DNA of 17,822 nt from Thermoplasmata archaeon. Its GTDB lineage: Archaea; Thermoplasmatota; Thermoplasmata; Thermoplasmatales; Thermoplasmataceae. The first letter of the stretch is position 1. Each line of letters opens with the position of its first letter. Under the pieces are notes generated by a model. The model did not search any database, was not told where the DNA came from, and was given only the letters and a program-made list of their open reading frames with translations. This document shows positions 14,570 to 17,822 of the stretch, piece by piece. Where the stretch lies: positions 1-17,822 of the forward strand of contig JAKAAA010000010.1 in NCBI GenBank assembly GCA_021797295.1, read 5' to 3'. The position numbers and the translations under genes are program-made.

Positions 14570-14586
14570 ATAGGAGAGGATGTCAC
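14475..14586 (+). mobile_element. IS200/IS605 right end with candidate omegaRNA scaffold (copy B)
   Basis: This is an ungapped match to 61-172 (96 of 112 identical by hand count), ending at the shared GATGTCAC. The terminal hairpin at 14558-14575 is a perfect 8-bp stem (TCCTATCT/AGATAGGA, TT loop). Relative to copy A, two stem pairs changed in both arms and two mismatches are repaired, so the structure looks selected. In TnpB systems this region forms the guide-RNA scaffold, and the guide would be the adjacent bases from 14587, here inside the GNAT coding sequence. The element's tnpB is dead, so any RNA could only act with a TnpB encoded elsewhere. Confidence 0.6.
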
Positions 14587-15249
14587 CTGCTTCTCGAAAA
14601 TATATCCAGAGGGAAACTCCCCATCAGTTGGAAGTTTGATGTATCTTGCAATTCCTTCGGGCGCACATGTTGTACCTGTATCATTATATTCGAAAGATGT
14701 TCCTGATAGGACCGTGTAGTATTCCCGCCTTTCCCTATATATGGCAACCTGTGCATTGCCTTTTCTGTACACCTTGCCGCTATTGTGTTCAAACTTCCAC
14801 TCTTTATTGATGAAATTATTTAGTTTTGTTTCCTTATAGAGATAATTGGAAGTATCTATACCTCCAATAAAAAAGAAAAATTTAGACACGACACCCATGC
14901 CATAGGATTCCATAAGCTTAATAGATGGCCAGTTACCGGTTTCAACCATGCATCTCAGTGTATTTAATCCGTTCCTGTATGCAAAACCATATGCAAAGTC
15001 CAGAAGCTGTGTTCCCAGACGCTTTCTTCTTGACTCTGGATTTACGCGCAATCCGCTGAACCAGAGTGCCCTATCAGTCAGCTTCTCCAGTTTTATAAAT
15101 CCCTGAATGGTTTTATCTATTATAACATAGACATTACCTGAATTCAAATAAGATGGTCCATACTGTGTGTTGATATAATCATCATAGCCGGACCTTGCAG
15201 AAATATCACTTATATATTCCCAGTCATCATGGGTAGCCTGCCTGATCAT
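14566..15249 (-). CDS. GNAT N-acetyltransferase with transposon-derived C-terminus
   Basis: This 227-residue protein has an N-terminal GNAT domain. Beta-strand 4 and motif A read GLRVNPESRRKRLGTQLL (66-83, acetyl-CoA pyrophosphate loop), followed by the motif B-like ETGNWPSIKLMESYGM. The first loop glycine is replaced by Arg (R77), a tolerated variation. A further 100-residue C-terminal part follows without a recognised motif. The last six codons (VTSSPI) and the stop come from the IS605 right end, so the original C-terminus has been lost or exchanged. The ATG has a TATA-like box at about 15271-15281 and lies 47 bases after the MFS exporter on the same strand. The acceptor substrate is unknown. 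Confidence 0.8.
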   Translation of the reverse strand: MIRQATHDDWEYISDISARSGYDDYINTQYGPSYLNSGNVYVIIDKTIQGFIKLEKLTDRALWFSGLRVNPESRRKRLGTQLLDFAYGFAYRNGLNTLRCMVETGNWPSIKLMESYGMGVVSKFFFFIGGIDTSNYLYKETKLNNFINKEWKFEHNSGKVYRKGNAQVAIYRERREYYTVLSGTSFEYNDTGTTCAPEGIARYIKLPTDGEFPSGYIFEKQVTSSPI

Positions 15250-15270
15250 CAGTGTATAATTTGAACAGGT

Positions 15271-15281
15271 TCATAATATTT
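15271..15281 (-). promoter_or_regulatory. TATA box of the GNAT gene
   Basis: The minus strand reads AAATATTATGA, 22-32 bases before the ATG at 15249, so this gene can be transcribed independently of the upstream exporter. Confidence 0.4.
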
Positions 15282-15296
15282 CTTATAAGGTCTAAA

Positions 15297-16973
15297 TCAT
15301 TTCCCTTCGTCCTTTATAGTTTCCTCAGGGTATCCAACAGGTTTTCTGAACATTGAAATTACTCCAGCGAAGGCTGTGATTCCAAATCCCACATAGAAAA
15401 CATCATGCATGGACGTCATGAAAGCAGGTGCAATTGTTTCCGGGAACCAGTGATGACCGGTAATTGTACCGATAGTATTTGCAGATATGCCTGAAAGTAC
15501 ACCCTGCGGTACAGTTGTAAGAACATCCTTTACTGTATTGAGCCCAAGAAATGTGGAGAATAAAATCTCAGTTGGCGGTATGCCTGAAAAATATGATGTT
15601 AGTGATGTTGCCCGCTCTCCTGTTAGTGCTGAACTTATAGCCCCCGGATAGTAGAGTGCCAGCCCAAGTATCAGTATAGAGAAGAATGCACCTATACTTG
15701 CGGTATAACCTACATTCCTCATCGTATTAAGAACTCCTGAAGTTGTTCCTCTCTCATTAGCTGGAACCGATGACATGGCGACCGTAAGATTTGGAACGTT
15801 GAATATGCCATAGCCGATACCGAATATGGTTATTACTATAGATAGAAAAATATATGAAAAATCATAGGTTAAAAGTACCAGGACAAGCAGTGCAAATGCG
15901 GAAATGAAGAGACCTGCAGTTGTAAGAATTCTTGGATCAAAACGTAGAGACAGCTTAGTTGAAAGTACACCGAAGATGCCCATGGATATTGGCAGTGGCA
16001 ACATATATATTCCTGCCCAGAGTGGCGTCACAGAATATCTGTATCCGTGTATGGGAAGCCATATTCCCTGGAATATGAGTGTTAACATATACATTAACCC
16101 CATCATGCCCAGGGCAGAAACAAATGCAGTGAATACACTTATACTGAAATTCCTTGATCTGAAAAGCCTTGAATCAAATATCGGGTTCTTTGCCCTCTTT
16201 TCTATTAATGGCAATATTAACAGCATTGATGTTCCGGCAATTAGGGCTGCTATCACCATTGGATTTGTCCATCCCATAGGATTATTTTTGTATGGAGTAA
16301 TGCCGTATGTAACACCGAGGAGAAGTACAATGAGACCTACTGCATAGATAATATTGCCGGCTATGTCAATATGACGCGCTGCCCTTTCCCTCTTATCTTT
16401 AAGTTTAATGTATGACCAGAAAGTGCCGAATATTCCGACTGGAATACTGACAAGGAATATGTCCCTCCAGTAAATGGTTGCCAGTATGCCTCCCAGGACT
16501 ATACCCACGCTAACTCCAGAGACTGCAGCCACACTGTTGATAGATATGGCAAATCCCCTTTCTCTTGGAGAGAAATTATCAGTAATTATTGCAAATGTAT
16601 TGGCCATTATAAATGAGCCACCGATAGCCTGAACTATTCTGAATACTATAAGTTCCAATGCTATTGTATAACCTGTTCCGGGGGCCAGATAAAGAAGAAT
16701 GGACCCTAATGTAAAAATCAGGAAGCCAAGATTAAATATTCTAACCCTCCCGAAAATATCTGAAAGTTTTCCTATGCTCACAAGAAGTACAGAGAGTACA
16801 ATCATATAACTCATTATTAACCATAGTAAATATGGAAATGATTGAGGGGCCATCGGATTTGAATGAATCCCATCAAAGATAGCAGGAAGTGCTACAATTA
16901 TTATACTTGTATTGATTGTTGCCATTAACTGGCCTATCGTGGTATTACTGAGCGCTATCCATTTATCCTGCAT
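15297..16973 (-). CDS. DHA2-type MFS drug/metabolite exporter (14 helices)
   Basis: This is a 558-residue membrane protein whose length and hydrophobic pattern fit the 14-helix DHA2 (EmrB/QacA) branch of the major facilitator superfamily, which exports drugs and other compounds against protons. It begins TTIGQLMATINTSIIIVALP, the N-terminal signature of the group. Motif A is GKLSDIFGRVRIFN and motif C lies in the helix 5 stretch VAAVSGVSVGIVLGGILA. The loop NFSPRERG before helix 5 is also typical. It appears full length, with an ATG preceded by a TATA box 21-35 bases upstream. The GNAT gene follows on the same strand 47 bases later. The substrate cannot be assigned; resistance is only one possibility. 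Confidence 0.88.
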   Translation of the reverse strand: MQDKWIALSNTTIGQLMATINTSIIIVALPAIFDGIHSNPMAPQSFPYLLWLIMSYMIVLSVLLVSIGKLSDIFGRVRIFNLGFLIFTLGSILLYLAPGTGYTIALELIVFRIVQAIGGSFIMANTFAIITDNFSPRERGFAISINSVAAVSGVSVGIVLGGILATIYWRDIFLVSIPVGIFGTFWSYIKLKDKRERAARHIDIAGNIIYAVGLIVLLLGVTYGITPYKNNPMGWTNPMVIAALIAGTSMLLILPLIEKRAKNPIFDSRLFRSRNFSISVFTAFVSALGMMGLMYMLTLIFQGIWLPIHGYRYSVTPLWAGIYMLPLPISMGIFGVLSTKLSLRFDPRILTTAGLFISAFALLVLVLLTYDFSYIFLSIVITIFGIGYGIFNVPNLTVAMSSVPANERGTTSGVLNTMRNVGYTASIGAFFSILILGLALYYPGAISSALTGERATSLTSYFSGIPPTEILFSTFLGLNTVKDVLTTVPQGVLSGISANTIGTITGHHWFPETIAPAFMTSMHDVFYVGFGITAFAGVISMFRKPVGYPEETIKDEGK

Positions 16974-16993
16974 TGTTTTTTTAAATTGCGGTA

Positions 16994-17008
16994 AAATATT
17001 TAAATATT
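16994..17008 (-). promoter_or_regulatory. TATA box of the MFS exporter gene
   Basis: The AT-only AAATATTTAAATATT core lies 21-35 bases before the ATG at 16973 on the minus strand. Confidence 0.45.
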
Positions 17009-17133
17009 ATTACTAAATAATTTATTGATAAATTATACTTTCAATGTTGTTAGTGCCCTGATGAAAGGTTGTTCTGTGGAGATAATGTGGCACACATTAA
17101 TGCATAAAGTTGCCAGTTTTTGGAATTAAAATC

Positions 17134-17147
17134 GGTTAAATTAATTA
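17134..17147 (+). promoter_or_regulatory. TATA box of the truncated GNAT gene
   Basis: The segment GGTTAAATTAATTA lies 22-35 bases before the ATG at 17169, so the promoter of the broken gene still looks intact. Confidence 0.4.
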
Positions 17148-17168
17148 GATATTCCATAATTATCTGTT

Positions 17169-17771
17169 ATGGCCACAGTAATACCATATTCAGATGAAAA
17201 TCGATATCTGGCCCATGAATTTCTCATGAAGGATCCCTATAAAAATACTGTGATGTCTGCACTTCTGGAAGAGAGTGGCAGGAATTCGCACCTTATTTAC
17301 GATAATGGGGTGATACGGGGAATTCTGGCTGTTTCTCCAGATTACAGAAATTTATGGTTTTATGGAAACAGATCATCTTTTAAAACTATACTGGATAATA
17401 TTGATTATACCGAGTATAATTTATATATTGACCCGAAAAATCTGGACATAGCAATGAGCAAATTCAATTTTTCTACAGCAAAAATCCTGGTAATGCGCCT
17501 CAAGATCAGGGATTACAATATAAAATCAGGAAATGGGGCAAAATTAAACGATAATGAAATATCTGAATATGGAAAATCCTTTGGAACTGTCCCGGAATCG
17601 GCAAACACTTTTGTTAAATATAAAGATGGAGCCATAGTTGTATCCGGAGGTATAATATGCATTAATAGCAGGTCCTGTGCACTGGGATCAATTATAGTTT
17701 ATTACCTACATTTTTATATTCTGATTCATGAACTTGAGTATATAGCTTTTTGCAAATGTCAGGCTGCGTGA
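17169..17771 (+). pseudogene. Truncated GNAT-like acetyltransferase lacking the acetyl-CoA-binding half
   Basis: The 200-codon frame begins like two-part GNAT proteins: an N-terminal domain of about 120 residues, then the start of a GNAT core (FVKYKDGAIVVSGGIICINSRSCALGSIIV, residues about 148-177). In family members the next segment is the strand and loop that bind acetyl-CoA (R/Q-x-x-G-x-G/A). Here it is replaced by an unrelated hydrophobic tail that runs antisense through the 3' end of a minus-strand gene, overlapping it by 66 bases. The gene therefore seems to have lost its C-terminal half by deletion near 17690-17705 and is unlikely to acetylate anything. A retained binding or folding role cannot be excluded. 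The start ATG and promoter are normal. Confidence 0.6.
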
Positions 17772-17822
17772 GAGTTTCTCAAAGCCTTCCTTAATCCTGC
17801 CTTTCAAATCATCTTCAGAATT
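17706..17822 (-). CDS. 3' end of an unidentified minus-strand gene (5' part outside window)
   Basis: Reading in from the right edge on the minus strand, 38 codons run without a stop to TAG 17706-17708. They encode a charged helical tail (SEDDLKGRIKEGFEKLSRSL, then TFAKSYILKFMN and a short end). The even mix of charged and hydrophobic residues looks like genuine coding sequence, more so than the antisense tail of the GNAT frame it overlaps. I do not recognise the family from so short a piece. Confidence 0.5.
   Translation of the reverse strand, partial: NSEDDLKGRIKEGFEKLSRSLTFAKSYILKFMNQNIKM

Noticed and set aside
15904..16347. 147-codon plus-strand open frame
   Set aside because: Antisense to the central helices of the DHA2 exporter; it carries no motif of its own.

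Overview
The window looks like chromosomal DNA from an acidophilic archaeon of the order Thermoplasmatales (Ferroplasma/Acidiplasma/Picrophilus-like). The DNA is AT-rich, with heavy use of AGA, AGG and ATA codons. Most genes have a TATA-like box about 20-30 bases before the start codon and no Shine-Dalgarno, as expected for leaderless archaeal mRNAs. It has a bacterial-type pantothenate kinase, which is characteristic of Thermoplasmatales because they lack the usual archaeal pantoate kinase, and a Bat-type HTH_10 regulator. The order-level assignment is inference; I cannot name a species.

Layout. Positions 1-172 are the 3' end of a tnpB gene and the right end of an IS200/IS605-family element, cut by the window edge. 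A poorly coding stretch (173-719) follows, with one possible two-helix membrane ORF. Next come an AAA ATPase with a DUF4143 nuclease-like tail (720-1982) and a MntA/HepT toxin-antitoxin pair (2061-2860). A tightly packed four-gene minus-strand operon (6641 down to 2885) encodes an SDR reductase, an acyl-CoA synthetase, a thiolase-fold protein lacking all the canonical thiolase catalytic residues, and a DUF35 zinc-ribbon/OB partner. That set suggests acyl-CoA carbon-carbon bond chemistry.

From 6903 to 13034 lies a nucleoside/cofactor and transport block: nucleoside hydrolase, nucleoside deoxyribosyltransferase-like enzyme, pantothenate kinase, a Bat-type regulator divergent from an NCS1 nucleobase permease, and an MFS (MHS-type) transporter. 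The regulator/permease intergenic region holds a perfect 9-bp inverted repeat whose half-sites are 30 bp apart, a good operator candidate.

Next is a divergent pair: a Trm112-like zinc protein (13061-13375) and a UbiE-like methyltransferase (13513-14196). A decayed second copy of the tnpB tail/right end (about 14361-14586) abuts a GNAT acetyltransferase and supplies its last codons and stop. A 14-TM DHA2-type MFS exporter, a second GNAT-like gene that has lost its acetyl-CoA-binding half, and the 3' end of an unidentified minus-strand gene complete the window.

The most unusual signals are: (i) two diverged copies of an IS605 right end/candidate omegaRNA (96 of 112 positions identical by hand count) with compensatory changes in the terminal hairpin; (ii) a GNAT gene whose C-terminus is encoded by one of these ends; (iii) the Cys-less thiolase-DUF35 operon; (iv) the Trm112-like/methyltransferase pair; (v) the operator-like inverted repeat at 10022-10060. 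I see no CRISPR array, tRNA or rRNA.
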